A DNA stretch of 64,000 bases from positions 1,302,001 to 1,366,000 of the forward strand of contig CP096136.1 of the NCBI GenBank assembly GCA_023213215.1, read 5' to 3'. The first letter of the stretch is position 1, and the number at the start of each line of letters is the position of its first letter. The notes under the pieces were generated by a model. That model did no database searches. It had not been told where the DNA came from and saw only the letters and a program-made list of their open reading frames with translations. The translations under genes and the position numbers were made by a program. Of the stretch, positions 39,697 through 50,700 are shown in pieces. This DNA is from Flavobacterium sp. JAD_PAG50586_2 (GTDB lineage Bacteria > Bacteroidota > Bacteroidia > Flavobacteriales > Flavobacteriaceae).

Positions 39697-41212
39697 CTAA
39701 ATTAAAAATGGATTTATTCTATAGTAAGCTTAACATTTCCAAAGAAGAGTTTTTATTTCAATTTCAGTCTCATCCCGATTATCCTTCTGCATTAGCATTT
39801 AGCGATACTTTAGATTTTCTAAGAGTAAAAAATGACATCTATGAAGTAGAAAAGCAAAATTGGCAGGAACTACCAAATGAATTTCTAGCAGTTTATAAAG
39901 GTAATTATGCACTAGTTGAGAAACGGAATCAGTATTATTTCGTTTATACCCACGAAAAAGAAAAAGTATCGACTGAGCAATTATACGATAATACAGAAAA
40001 CATTGTAGTGCTTTTTGAATCTAATGAAGAAGGTGCAAGCAATAAGAATTTTGATTATAAATGGTTTAAGTTGTTCATTGTGTTTTCTGTTTTATTTTTT
40101 TCTATTTTAAGCGAGATACAAATTTGCTTGCATTTAATCTACTGAGTTTAGCTGGTATATTTATTTCATTAGAAATATTCAATAGTAAGTTTGGCACAGA
40201 ATCAATGATAATAAATAGCATATGTAACGGAAATGCCAACAATGATTCTAACACTGTAGATAATTGTAAAAAAATCATAGTTTCTGACAAGATCAATATT
40301 CTCGGTTTAAAGCTATCTGATTTTAGTTTGATATACTTTTTAAGCGTATTTATATTGGGCATACTTAACCCACAAAATGCATTTTTTCTTAAAATAATTT
40401 CTTATTCAACTACTATTATCATTCTTTACTCCTTGTTTATTCAAATATTCATAGAAAAAGCGTTATGCAAAGTTTGCCTGTTGACTATTTCAATACTAAT
40501 AGGTCACATGTTTATTGCAAATTTGTTACCAGATACTAATTTCAGTTTCGAATTGCTTTCCATTTCTTTATTTGTATTTGCAACAATATTTTTTAATACT
40601 AAATATATCAACGATATACTAAAACAGAAGAATGAATATTACAGTCTAAACATTAAGAACTCAAGGTTCAAAAGAGATTATTCTATTTTCAGAAAAGAGT
40701 TATTGGAAAAACATTTTGAATTTAAAAACAAAAGTGATGCCTTTTTATTTGGTGAAAAAAAGGTAAAACTAAATATTACTCTAATTACAAATCCATTTTG
40801 TGGATATTGCAAGGAAGCGCACAATATTTTAGAAAAACTTATTATTAAATACCCTCATATTTCCGCTCAGATGAGATTCAACCATTTTAAGGACGAAAAT
40901 TTAGAATCAATACTTTCAATTTTTAAAAATATTTATGACAAGGAAGGGGGACAAACTCTTCTAAAATCAATTGCTCTTTGGTATGAAATTAATGACACAG
41001 ACAAGTTTATTAAAAGACATCCCGATTACTCGACAACGACTGACATAAGTGAGATTGTACGATTAAGCGACGAAAATAGAAATTCAGGCTTAACATTTAC
41101 TCCTGTGTTTTTAATAAATAATTATCAATTTCCTAACAAATATGATAAAGAGGATATTTTCTATTTCATGGATGAAATGTTGGAAGATGAAGAATTCTTA
41201 AATGAGAAGTAA
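39693..41212 (+). CDS. C39-like / VKOR / thioredoxin fusion, membrane disulfide oxidase (one frameshift)
   Basis: About 506 residues once joined. Residues 1-110 look like a C39 peptidase domain (FLFQFQSHPDYPSALAFSDT, YKGNYALVEKRNQYYFVY) but have no cysteine, so it is not a peptidase. A VKOR domain with about five membrane helices follows, with cysteines in NSICNGNA, DNCKKI and the active ALCKVCLL. The C-terminal DsbA-like domain has NPFCGYCKEAHNIL. It would re-oxidise thioredoxin-fold partners using quinone and so form disulfides. The frame breaks at ATTTGC near 40120; a fourth T joins IQILLAFNLLSLAG. Its end overlaps the second exporter by 11 bases. Confidence 0.85.
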
Positions 41213-43402
41213 TAAAACCTTTCCGAGTTATCTACAACCCGATTCCAAAGACTGTGGTGCTACCTGCTTAAAAATTATTGCAAAGTATTATGGTAGGACA
41301 CTAAATATCCAAACATTAAGGCAATTATCTGAAACCACAAGGGATGGAAGTAGTTTGTTAAGCATATCTGATGCTGCTGAAAACATTGGATTCAAATCAC
41401 TTGGAGTTAAAATTAGCTCAAATAAACTGCTTGAAGCTCCTTTACCTTGCATATTACATTGGAATAAAAATCATTATGTTGTTCTTTATAAAATTAAGAG
41501 AGATACTTTTTATATTTCTGATCCGGGAATTGGATTAATGGAGTATTCTAAAGATGAGTTTCTAAAATTTTGGATAGGAAACAACGCAGAGGAAAAAACT
41601 GAAGAAGGAATTGCACTTTTGTTAGAACCAACTCCAAAATTCAATCAGTCTGAATTTGACAATGATAAGGCTAATTCATTTGGATTCTCTTTATTGTTTA
41701 AATACCTGATTCCTTATAAATCTTTTGTAATTCAGTTGGCTATAGGTCTTTTAGCGGGTAGTTTATTACAACTGATTTTCCCTTTTTTAACTCAAAGTAT
41801 AGTTGATGTTGGCATCCAAAATCAAAACATTCATTTCATTTATTTAATACTCTTTGCTCAGCTATTTTTGTTTTTTGGAAGAACAGCTCTGAACTCATTA
41901 GAAGTTGGATTCTACTAAACTTGTCAACCCGGATTAATATTTCCCTGATTTCAGATTTCTTTATCAAATTAATGAATTTACCCATTTCATTTTTTGATGT
42001 GAGAATGACCGGAGATATCATGCAACGTATCAACGATCACCACCGAATTGAAAGAATACTGACTACATCTTCTTTGAGCGTATTGTTTTCTGTTATTAAT
42101 ATGATTGTTATGGGAGGAGTCCTGGCTTATTACAATCTTAAAATATTTGCAGTATTCTTTATTGGAAGTATACTCTATTTTGTCTGGGTTACTTTATTTT
42201 TAAAAAGACGGAAAGAACTTGATTATAAACGTTTTTCAGAGGTCTCCCAAGAACAAAGTAAGGTAATCGAACTTATTAATGGAATGCAGGAAATTAAACT
42301 CCATAATGCCGAGAAACAAAAACGCTGGGGTTGGGAATATATCCAGGCAAGATTATTCAGGGTTTCAATGAAAGGACTGGTTTTAGAGCAAACACAAACA
42401 ATCGGTTCTAATTTTATCAATGAATTAAAAAACATCATTATTATATTTCTCTCTGCCAAACTTGTAATTGATGGTCAGATAACTCTTGGTATGATGATGG
42501 CGATTAGTAGTATCGTAGGGAGTTTAAATGCTCCTGTTTCCCAACTAATTGATTTTATCAGGGAAGCACAGGATGCCAAAATATCATTGGCGAGATTATC
42601 CGAAATCCATGAAAAAGAAGATGAGACCCAGCAGGAACAAACCCAAACCCACGAAATACCAGAAAATAGTGATATTGTAATTAAAGATTTATCGTTTAGG
42701 TACGTTGGTTCTGATGCTATGGTTTTGGAAGGCTTAAACCTTACCATTCCTGCTAATAAAGTAACAGCTGTTGTGGGAACCAGTGGAAGCGGCAAAACAA
42801 CATTAATGAAACTGCTTTTAAAGTTTTATGACCCTATTAATGGCGAAGTTAAAATCGGTAAAACGCCTCTAAAAAACATTGCTCAAAAATCTTGGCGTAA
42901 TCACATTGGTTCTGTGATGCAGGAAGGGTACATTTTTAGCGATACTATTGCCAGTAATATAGCCATTGGAGTAGATAACATTGATAAACAGCGGCTGGTT
43001 TATGCTTCGGATGTTGCCAATATTAAAGAGTTTATACAAGACTATCCACTAAGCTACAACACCAAAATCGGAATGGAAGGAGTTGGAATGAGTACGGGAC
43101 AAAAACAGCGATTACTAATCGCAAGAGCGGTTTATAAAAATCCCGAAATGTTATTCTTTGATGAAGCTACTTCTGCCCTAGACGCAAACAATGAAAGAGA
43201 AATTATGGAAAAGCTTGATGTTTTCTTTAAAAATAAAACTGTTGTTGTAATTGCACATAGATTGAGCACAGTTATGAACGCAGACCAAATTGTAGTTTTA
43301 GAAAAAGGGAAAATTGTGGAAGTTGGAAATCATAAGGAACTCGTTGATTTAAAAGGCAGTTATTTTAAGTTGGTCAAAAATCAATTACAATTAGGCAGTT
43401 AA
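41202..43402 (+). CDS. Peptidase-containing ABC exporter 2 (C39 domain, one frameshift)
   Basis: Paralogue of the 33185 exporter, about 733 residues after repair. The C39 triad is Cys18 (SKDCGATCLKI), His91 (NKNHYVVLY) and Asp107 (ISDPG). Membrane helices follow. The ATPase has Walker A GTSGSGKTT, Walker B LFFDEATSALD and H-loop AHRLST. The signature reads MSTGQKQR where the first exporter has LSGGQEQR. The frame breaks at 41891-41894. One extra T gives ALNFIRSWILLNLSTR, aligning with the first exporter. The second frame starts within three bases of the false stop. Likely substrate is precursor 3. Confidence 0.92.
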
Positions 43403-43410
43403 TCAATAAT

Positions 43411-44697
43411 ATGGAAAATCAAGATACCTCTTTTGAATTAAGAAGTGAGGAAGTACAGGAAATACTTACCCGCGTTCCACATCGATTGATACGATGGGGT
43501 TCATCAGTTATTTTTGGTATTCTACTCATCCTTTTCTTTGTTTCATGGCTCGTTAAGTATCCTGATATAGTTTCCTCTCAAATTGTAATTACAAGCAATT
43601 TACCACCTCAAAAATTAGTCGCCGTTACCTCTGGAAAAATAGAAGTAATTCTCGTAAAAGATAAAGAGGCGATTTTTAAAGATACACCATTAGCAGTAAT
43701 AGAAAACACAGCTAATTATAAAGACGTTTTTCTACTAAAAAGTATAGTTGATACTATCAATATAGATAATTGTAGCTTTCCTTTTGAAAAATTAAGCAGT
43801 GCTCAACTAGGAGATATAGAAAGTAGTTTTGCAGTATTTCAAAAAGAATATAGCGTATCAGAATTGAATACAAAACTGCAACCTTTTAAAGTGGATGGAA
43901 CAGCTCAAAGTTATGAAGCTATTCAATTAAGGGAGCGATTAAGTTTATTGGAATCACAAAAGAGTATCAATCAAAATGAACTAGAACTGCAAAAAAATGA
44001 TTTAGACCGCTATGAAACTCTGTATAAAAAAGGAATCATAGCTACTCAAGAAGTTGAAAAACAGCGTTTGCAATACTTACAGGCACAAAAGAACTATAAA
44101 AACTTACTAAGTACCATTTCGCAATTAAAATCCTCTTTAAACGAATTAAATCGAAACAGTAAAACAACGAAAATCAACGAAAATAAAGAGGATGTAAATT
44201 TGGAGCGTAATGTAATACAAGCTTTCTATGGATTAAAAAAGGCTATAAAAGATTGGGAATTAAATTATGTTCTCCGATCTTCAATAGATGGGAAAGTATC
44301 CTATTTACAACTTTGGGCGGAAAATCAAACCGTAAGTGCTGGCGAAAATGTTTTTGCTATAATACCAACCAATGAAAATGGTTACATCGGCAAAGCCAAA
44401 GCACCGGCACAAAACTCAGGTAAAATAAAAACTGGTCAAAAAGTAAATATCCGATTGACCAATTATCCTGATAGGGAATTTGGGATAGTCAATGGTACAA
44501 TCAAGGCCATATCCCTGACTCCAGATAAAGATGGTAACCTATTAATCGATATTGCATTACCTGATGGACTTCAAACCTCCTATAAAAAGAAAATAACATT
44601 TCAACAGGAAATGAGCGGAACAGCAGATATTATAACTCAGGATTTAAGATTGATAGAAAGATTGTTATATCAGTTTAGGGATATTTTCAGAAGATAA
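43411..44697 (+). CDS. HlyD-family periplasmic adaptor 2
   Basis: A 428-residue membrane-fusion protein, very similar to the one at 35379 along its whole length (coiled coil with ELNTKLQPFKVDGTAQSYEA; barrel with GKVSYLQLWAENQTVSAGE). One membrane helix lies near residues 31-48. It starts 8 bases after exporter 2. The final 130 bases of coding sequence are identical to adaptor 1, unlike the rest, which suggests recent exchange between the copies. Confidence 0.93.
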   Translation: MENQDTSFELRSEEVQEILTRVPHRLIRWGSSVIFGILLILFFVSWLVKYPDIVSSQIVITSNLPPQKLVAVTSGKIEVILVKDKEAIFKDTPLAVIENTANYKDVFLLKSIVDTINIDNCSFPFEKLSSAQLGDIESSFAVFQKEYSVSELNTKLQPFKVDGTAQSYEAIQLRERLSLLESQKSINQNELELQKNDLDRYETLYKKGIIATQEVEKQRLQYLQAQKNYKNLLSTISQLKSSLNELNRNSKTTKINENKEDVNLERNVIQAFYGLKKAIKDWELNYVLRSSIDGKVSYLQLWAENQTVSAGENVFAIIPTNENGYIGKAKAPAQNSGKIKTGQKVNIRLTNYPDREFGIVNGTIKAISLTPDKDGNLLIDIALPDGLQTSYKKKITFQQEMSGTADIITQDLRLIERLLYQFRDIFRR

Positions 44698-44879
44698 ATC
44701 TTAAAATAACAAGGTTATTATCTTATTTCTGCTCAAACCCCATCAATCGATATAGAGATAATGGAACGGCTTTTAATGCTATAATCCTCAATAGGTTCAT
44801 TTGGATTCAAAATTCAAATAACTAATTATCTAACTGTTTCGAGACTATGAAGGGTAACGTTTTATCCTTAACTGTTTAA
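44566..44879 (+). repeat. Direct repeat, copy 2 (3' end of second HlyD gene and downstream region)
   Basis: Partner of 36531-36844, in the same orientation and 8,035 bases apart, covering the HlyD 3' end, its stop codon and about 180 bases beyond. Confidence 0.9.
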
Positions 44880-44902
44880 CCTCTATCTCTATATTTACCA
44901 AC

Positions 44903-44927
44903 AAAACCCCAGCTCCAGCTGGGGTTT
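44903..44927 (+). terminator. Terminator of the second export cassette
   Basis: AAACCCCAGCT pairs perfectly with AGCTGGGGTTT around a two-base loop. The T tail is short. Confidence 0.65.
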
Positions 44928-44968
44928 CCATTTAAAACAATCTCTTCCCAACCCAACTCCCCCAAAAA

Positions 44969-45073
44969 ATTTTAACATTTCTGTGTGCAAACCACATAAA
45001 AAAATAAAAATTGCCACAAAAAGTGTGGCAAACTTTTTGATGCAGAGTGTTTTGCACACACAAATGTTAAAAT
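44969..45073. promoter_or_regulatory. Large nested inverted repeat in front of the HTH gene
   Basis: Outer arms 44969-44991 and 45051-45073 are complementary at 22 of 23 positions (ATTTTAACATTT then TGTGTGCAAA). Between them an inner perfect hairpin has TTGCCACA (45011-45018) and TGTGGCAA (45024-45031). The right arm ends 7 bases before the ATG at 45080, so a folded transcript would bury the ribosome-binding region. It could equally be a pair of operator sites. Confidence 0.7.
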
Positions 45074-45079
45074 CTAAAC

Positions 45080-45652
45080 ATGAGAAGAAGAACACCTACA
45101 ATCGCAGCCTTGTTAGGGATTACACAGCGTGAAATGTCATTATTACTGCGGGTAACCCGCGCCCAGTGGTCGATGTACGAATTGGGGAAGCGCAACCTGC
45201 CACTTAAGACCAAACAGCTTTTAGCCGAGATGTTGGTCTTTTTAAGAGTTGAGAACAAGGGTCCTAAAGTAGTACAGCATCTAATAGAACAGCAGGAATT
45301 GAAGAAAAAATGCCTGGAGAAACTGCTTAGGGAGAACGAATACCAACTGTATGTTATAGGTAAAAAGATAGCTCCCATTGAGAGTAAATACAACAGTAAC
45401 TTAGTAGCCATAGGAGTTGTAGAATATCTTACAACCAATCCACCTACTACAGAAGCACTAGACGGTGAGCTTCTTAGTATCATATCAGGGAGGGCCGAAA
45501 GAACGATAAGGAAATCTGGTTTAGCAGATCTTACGGTGCTCAAAATGAAAGAAGAACTACTTCAGCAGGAAAAATTGTTACTCGGTTCTGCACTCAATAA
45601 AGTCACCCGAACCCTACAGGAATTAAGGGACGGACAACTTTCTTACAGTTAA
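45080..45652 (+). CDS. HTH-containing protein of unknown function
   Basis: 190 residues. Residues 5-45 (TPTIAALLGITQREMSLLLR then RAQWSMYELGKRNLPLKT) resemble an XRE-type helix-turn-helix. The rest is strongly helical and charged, with coiled-coil character (EQQELKKKCLEKLLRENEYQ). It probably binds DNA, perhaps its own upstream inverted repeat. A second small helical protein follows about 110 bases later on the same strand. No named family recognised. Confidence 0.7.
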   Translation: MRRRTPTIAALLGITQREMSLLLRVTRAQWSMYELGKRNLPLKTKQLLAEMLVFLRVENKGPKVVQHLIEQQELKKKCLEKLLRENEYQLYVIGKKIAPIESKYNSNLVAIGVVEYLTTNPPTTEALDGELLSIISGRAERTIRKSGLADLTVLKMKEELLQQEKLLLGSALNKVTRTLQELRDGQLSYS

Positions 45653-45763
45653 ACACATCATAATTAGACTGTTAAATATTTCATAATTATTCACGTTTTG
45701 AGAATTTTTGGCATTGCATTTGTCTTTTGGCAAGGCATTATAAACCATTAAATTTTTTTAATT

Positions 45764-46180
45764 ATGATTTATTCAGTTGAAAATTTAACACAGACACTGG
45801 ATTGTGATGTGTTATTAGCTCTTGCACAACAGGAGAAAGGAAATCTGGATTTCCAAAGACTTTCAGAATCAAGGCAGACAAACCGATATGGGATTACATC
45901 GGTAGAACTTGAACTCAGTATTCAGGAGACAATCGCAGACATTGCTGCTGAAGAGTCAGCCATCGCATCTCTTCCGGATGGCAATAGAAAAGATGAACGT
46001 ATCTTTAATAAAAAACAGTTGGAATTCAAGTTGGTGTCGTTGCAACACCGTAAGAAAAGCTACGGTGTAATAGCCTTACTCGAACAGGAAATGGAACTGG
46101 GAAGAGTGCTAAAGGAAATTGAAGAAGTAGATGCCTTCATTGCCGCTGTTTCCGCAAGAAGAGAAGAACTTGCCGCTTAG
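45764..46180 (+). CDS. Small helical hypothetical protein
   Basis: 138 residues, predicted to be nearly all alpha-helix with coiled-coil stretches (ELSIQETIADIAAEESAIAS, EMELGRVLKEIEEVDAFIAA). No membrane segment or catalytic motif. It follows the HTH gene and ends before a clear terminator, so the two may be a unit. A similar pairing of an HTH gene with a lysine-rich partner occurs at 62866-63886. Function unknown. Confidence 0.65.
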   Translation: MIYSVENLTQTLDCDVLLALAQQEKGNLDFQRLSESRQTNRYGITSVELELSIQETIADIAAEESAIASLPDGNRKDERIFNKKQLEFKLVSLQHRKKSYGVIALLEQEMELGRVLKEIEEVDAFIAAVSARREELAA

Positions 46181-46199
46181 CTTAAAGTGGTCTAATGTT

Positions 46200-46231
46200 G
46201 TGAAAGCCGTCCTATTGGGTGGCTTTTTTTA
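46200..46231 (+). terminator. Terminator after the helical protein gene
   Basis: AAAGCC and GGCTTT close a stem with inner CC/GG pairs, followed by seven T. Confidence 0.65.
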
Positions 46232-46421
46232 TGGGTTATAGTGGCATCTCATATTATCATGACAATATTCGCATTAAACTAACCTATGCACCTTCATCCT
46301 ACAACATTACCCAAAAATACTGTAAAATAATCTATTGCCTATTGTTTACCTTTAATGTACAATCTTGAGCCACCTGACTTATCAAAATAAACTGTTATGG
46401 TATTCAAAGACAATTAAAAAC

Positions 46422-46937
46422 ATGAAACAAATTATACTAGTATTGGCGTTAGCTACTTTATCCTTAGGCTATGGCCAAAAGAAAAAATATAAGCAAGTTA
46501 CTCCGACAACCAAAGCGATGAAATCTCCTGTGAATATCATAAGCATTAAGATAGAAAAAACCAAAGACGAGGTATTTAAATTTGCCTCCAATCCCGAGAA
46601 CTTTCCGCAATGGTTAGCTTTTGTAAAGTCTATTACCAAAATCTCTGGAGATTCCTGGAAAGCCGAAACGATCATGGGACCTGTTGTTATTGATTTCTTT
46701 CCTGAAAATAAGCTGGGCGTTATCGATCACAATGTAACGCTTCCTGATAAAAGCGTAGTGCACAATTCGCTAAGGGTTATAGAAAATGGCGCCGGAAGTA
46801 AAGTGGTTTTTGTTTTGTTTGAAATGCCAGGCAAAACGGAGGACGACTATAAAAAGGATGCGGATGCGGTGAGAGCAGATCTTAATAAGCTGAAGCAGGT
46901 TATCGAATCTGATGTGGCAAAAATTGCGTCTGAATGA
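46422..46937 (+). CDS. Exported SRPBCC/START-like protein
   Basis: 171 residues with signal peptide MKQIILVLALATLSLGYGQ. The mature part has a START/Bet v1-like pattern: PVNIISIKIEKTKDEVFKFA, NPENFPQWLAFVKSI, GPVVIDFFPENKLGVIDHNV. Such folds bind hydrophobic ligands, but the ligand cannot be told. The frame opens at 46365; the ATG at 46422 gives the proper signal peptide. Its stop overlaps the start of the DoxX-like gene (ATGA), so the two are co-translated. Confidence 0.75.
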   Translation: MKQIILVLALATLSLGYGQKKKYKQVTPTTKAMKSPVNIISIKIEKTKDEVFKFASNPENFPQWLAFVKSITKISGDSWKAETIMGPVVIDFFPENKLGVIDHNVTLPDKSVVHNSLRVIENGAGSKVVFVLFEMPGKTEDDYKKDADAVRADLNKLKQVIESDVAKIASE

Positions 46938-47539
46938 AGGTGCTGGCTTTTATCAGGGAACAGATTGAGAAGAGAAGCATTGCTATCTTACGATTCTCTA
47001 CGGGCTTAATCTATATTTGGTTTGGCGTGCTGAAATTTTTTCCCAAAACCAGTCCGGCAGAGACTATTGTTTCAGAAACCCTTTATTTTATCTCATTTGG
47101 AGTATTAGAGGGACGAGTGCCCGTGTTGGTATTAGGCGTACTTGAAATTAGTATTGGGGTAGCCTTTTTATTGAAAAGATTAAAATATGCCGTACCCTTA
47201 ATGTACTTTCAGATGCTGGGAACTGTGCTCCCGCTATTTATGTTTATTGAGAAAACCTGGGAATTATTTCCTTTAATACCAAGCTTATTAGGGCAGTACA
47301 TTATAAAGAACCTTGTTTTTATAGCGGCCGCAATCATATTAGGCGCAGAAGCAGGAGGCGCAAAACTTATCATTGATCCTGTTGTGGCAAAGCGGGCTCG
47401 TGCCACGGAAAAAAGAAGGAAACTGCAAAAGAACCTGAAATGTAATGGAATGTTCATTATATATGACAAATATGATTTCTATGGTTTTAAAAAGACTTAC
47501 CTTTCAAAGGATTTCTGTACGCTGTTCAATCCCCATTGA
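46934..47539 (+). CDS. DoxX-like membrane protein
   Basis: Four-helix inner-membrane protein: FSTGLIYIWFGVLKFFPKTS near residues 21-40, VPVLVLGVLEISIGVAFLL near 62-80, then two more helices to about residue 140. This is a DoxX-type arrangement of unknown substrate, often tied to respiration or oxidative stress. The normal protein would end after the basic tail EKRRKLQKNLK. As read, it runs 30 residues further. One more A at 47438-47440 would place a stop at 47443-47445, so the tail may be another homopolymer artefact. Coupled to the SRPBCC gene. Confidence 0.75.
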   Translation: MKVLAFIREQIEKRSIAILRFSTGLIYIWFGVLKFFPKTSPAETIVSETLYFISFGVLEGRVPVLVLGVLEISIGVAFLLKRLKYAVPLMYFQMLGTVLPLFMFIEKTWELFPLIPSLLGQYIIKNLVFIAAAIILGAEAGGAKLIIDPVVAKRARATEKRRKLQKNLKCNGMFIIYDKYDFYGFKKTYLSKDFCTLFNPH

Positions 47540-47752
47540 ATGAATCAGAATTTATATTTTCAAAGCCTTAAATAGACTTCCTTCACTATTTAAATAAGCG
47601 CTGAACCCAGTCCCGACTGAAAATCGCGACAAAATACTGTTGCATTCCTTTCTTATTCGGAACAGGAATATAGCCATGAACACCTGGACATAAATTGACT
47701 AAAACGTCATTACTGAAGTAGAAATAGATTTAAAATTAGTACATACCGCATT

Positions 47753-50700
47753 ATGAAAGTGCCAAACTATATCATCGCTATTGGAGCATCCGCAGGAGGT
47801 TTAGAAGAGATTACTACCTTTTTTGAGCATACCCCGCTCGATGGCGCAGCCTACGTAATTGTACAGCATCTTTCAAGTGTTTTCAAAAGCCGTATGGTCG
47901 AACTATTGGCCAAACACAGCCAGCTCGCGATTAAGGAAGCCGAACAGGGAATGCCACTTTGTACCAATGTCGTTTACCTTATCCCGAACAATAAGTTCAT
48001 GATCATTAAGGATAATAAGTTATGCTTAACGGATAAAAGCAAAATGCAGGGACCACACCTTACGATAAATACCTTCTTCAATTCGCTGGCCGCCTACAAT
48101 GGCAAAAAGGCAATCGGGATTATCCTTTCGGGAATGGGTTCTGACGGAAGCGAAGGCATCAAGGCTATAAAAGGAGCGGGTGGGATGACTATTGCCCGAA
48201 ATCCCGAAACCACGCAATTCAGCAGCATGCCCGCACATGCCATTGCGACGGACATGGTTGATTATATACTGGAACCCGAATTTATGCCAAAAGCAATTGA
48301 GGCCTACATCAATCATAATGAAAGCATGGAGGGCTCTAATAAGGATGAAGAAAAAGGGATGGCGCAGATTATTGAATACCTGCGGGAAAAACTCCCCTTT
48401 GACTTTTCTGATTACAAAATGACCACCATCCTTCGCAGGACCAAAAGAAGGGCGGTCACCTTAAATATTTACGCTTTGGATAAATACCTTGAAGTACTCA
48501 AAGAATCTCCAGAAGAGTTAAAGGCATTAGCCAAGGATTTCCTCATTAGTGTAACTTCGTTTTTCAGGGATACGGAAGCTTATGAAGAGCTTAAGAAAAA
48601 TGTAATCCCACAGATATTGGATAGCCTTGCACCGAATGACGAAATTAAGATTTGGGTAGCCGGTTGTGCCACAGGAGAAGAAGCTTATTCGATCGCGATT
48701 TTACTGAAAGAACAACTAACCGGAAAATTTAAGGACCGGATCGTAAAAATATTCGCTACCGATATTGATGCGGCTGCGTTAATTTCGGCCGGAAAGGGAA
48801 TCTATTCCGAAGACAGGATGCAGAATGTAAGCGAATCCCGTTTAAAAAACTATTTTGATAAAAAAGGAAATGATTTCATCGTTAGGCCGGAGATACGCAA
48901 AATGCTGATTTTCGCCCAACACGACCTTGTCAAAAATCCTCCTTATTGCAATATGCACCTGATAAGCTGCCGCAACGTACTGATTTATATGGCTCCGATC
49001 CTTCAGAAAAAAGTATATGCCATGTTACTTTTTGGTCTAAAAACCAATGGCTACCTGTTTCTGGGTTCTAGCGAAAATCCTTTAACCATCATTGATAGCC
49101 TAGAAACTGTAGATAAAAAATGGCGCATCTATAAAAGCCTTAAAAACAAACGCAAAGCCACTTTTGAAACGTTTGCCTTGCCGGAAATGCTGGATGTACG
49201 CCGTCATAGTTCCATTAGTAAGGAGGATACCGTGAAACACCTGAATAATTCAATGACAGAGAATGTCAACGCTGTTTTAGCAGATGCCATGGGTTATCTG
49301 GCTATTTGTGTGGATCAGGAAAACACCGTTGTAAAATCGTATGGGAACACCTCTAAATACCTGATTCAGCAAAATTTCAATACCAATTTGGTCGAACTAC
49401 TGCCTAAACCACTTGCTGTTGCCTATAATACCTTGAGCAAGGAAGTCTTAAAGACTGAACTTACGGCAAATGTAAAAGGCATACGCGTTAAGCAAAACGA
49501 CACCATTATGGAAGTTAACCTTTCTGTGAGCCCGTTATTGCTGGATGGCGGACACAAAGGCCTTATTGCGGTTTTTAATGATGATACCTCTCTTCACCTG
49601 AACAAAGAGGAATATCCGTTATTTAATGAAAAGGAATACCACAGCAAGTACACGGAAACCTTAGAGGACGAATTGAAACAGGTAAAGTCGGAGTTGCTTT
49701 CGGCCTACGACAAATTAGATGCATCCAATGAAAATATGCAGTCCTTTAATGAGGAATTGATTTCGGCCAATGAGGAAATGCAGAGTACCAATGAAGAAAT
49801 GCAGTCCGTTAATGAAGAACTGCATACCATCAATGCCGATTACCAGTTAAAGAACAAAGAGCTTTTGGAAACCAACGATGACCTAAATAATTACTTCAGG
49901 AGCAATATCAACGGACAGTTGTTTATCGATAACGAAATGAAACTGATGAAGTTTTCTCCCGGAGCTGTAAAGCACATCAACCTATTGGATACCGATATCG
50001 GAAGGCCCATTAACCACATTTCAACCAACATTAAATTCGATACCATCATTGCAGATACCAAGCTCGTACTCGAAAAAGGTGTAGTCATCACTAAGGAAAT
50101 AGAAGCCGAAAATGGCAAATGGTACCAGGTCATGATTATGCCCTATCTGCAGGCAAGCCATCGCAATAATGGCGCCATTATTAGCTTCAATGATATTACA
50201 GAACTTAAACAAATGGAGTCCGAATTAAAAACGAAAAACCAAAGCCTGACCCGTATTAATGCAGATTTAGATCATTTTATACACGCAGCTTCGCACGATC
50301 TTTTGGCACCGTTGGGCCATATTGAAGGCAGCATTGCCCTAATGAACGAAGAAGTACTGGAAACCGATGTAACGCTTCAGGGATACCTGATGGTCATCAA
50401 CAATTCGATTAAAACGTTTCGTTCGCTCATTACCGATATTGCTATTATCGCCAAGGTGGAAGACGATATGATTGCCACTGAAGCCGTTAACCTAAATGAA
50501 ATCATTGATAATATTGAGTGGAGTCTGACGGACAAAATCAAGGCTTCGGATACCAAAATTATAAGGAACTTTGACTTACACGACATCCAGTTTTCCAAGA
50601 AGAACCTTAGGAGTATCCTTTATAATATGATTTGTAATGCGATAAAATTCCGCAACAGCGAACCGCCCGAAATTACCATTACCTCCTATAGCGAAGGTGA

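Larger units (their letters stand above)
44698..45079. other. Gene-free region between the export cassette and the HTH gene
   Basis: Contains the tail of direct repeat 2 to about 44879, a strong terminator hairpin at 44903-44927, and from 44969 a large nested inverted repeat directly before the next start codon. No gene is visible. Confidence 0.7.
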
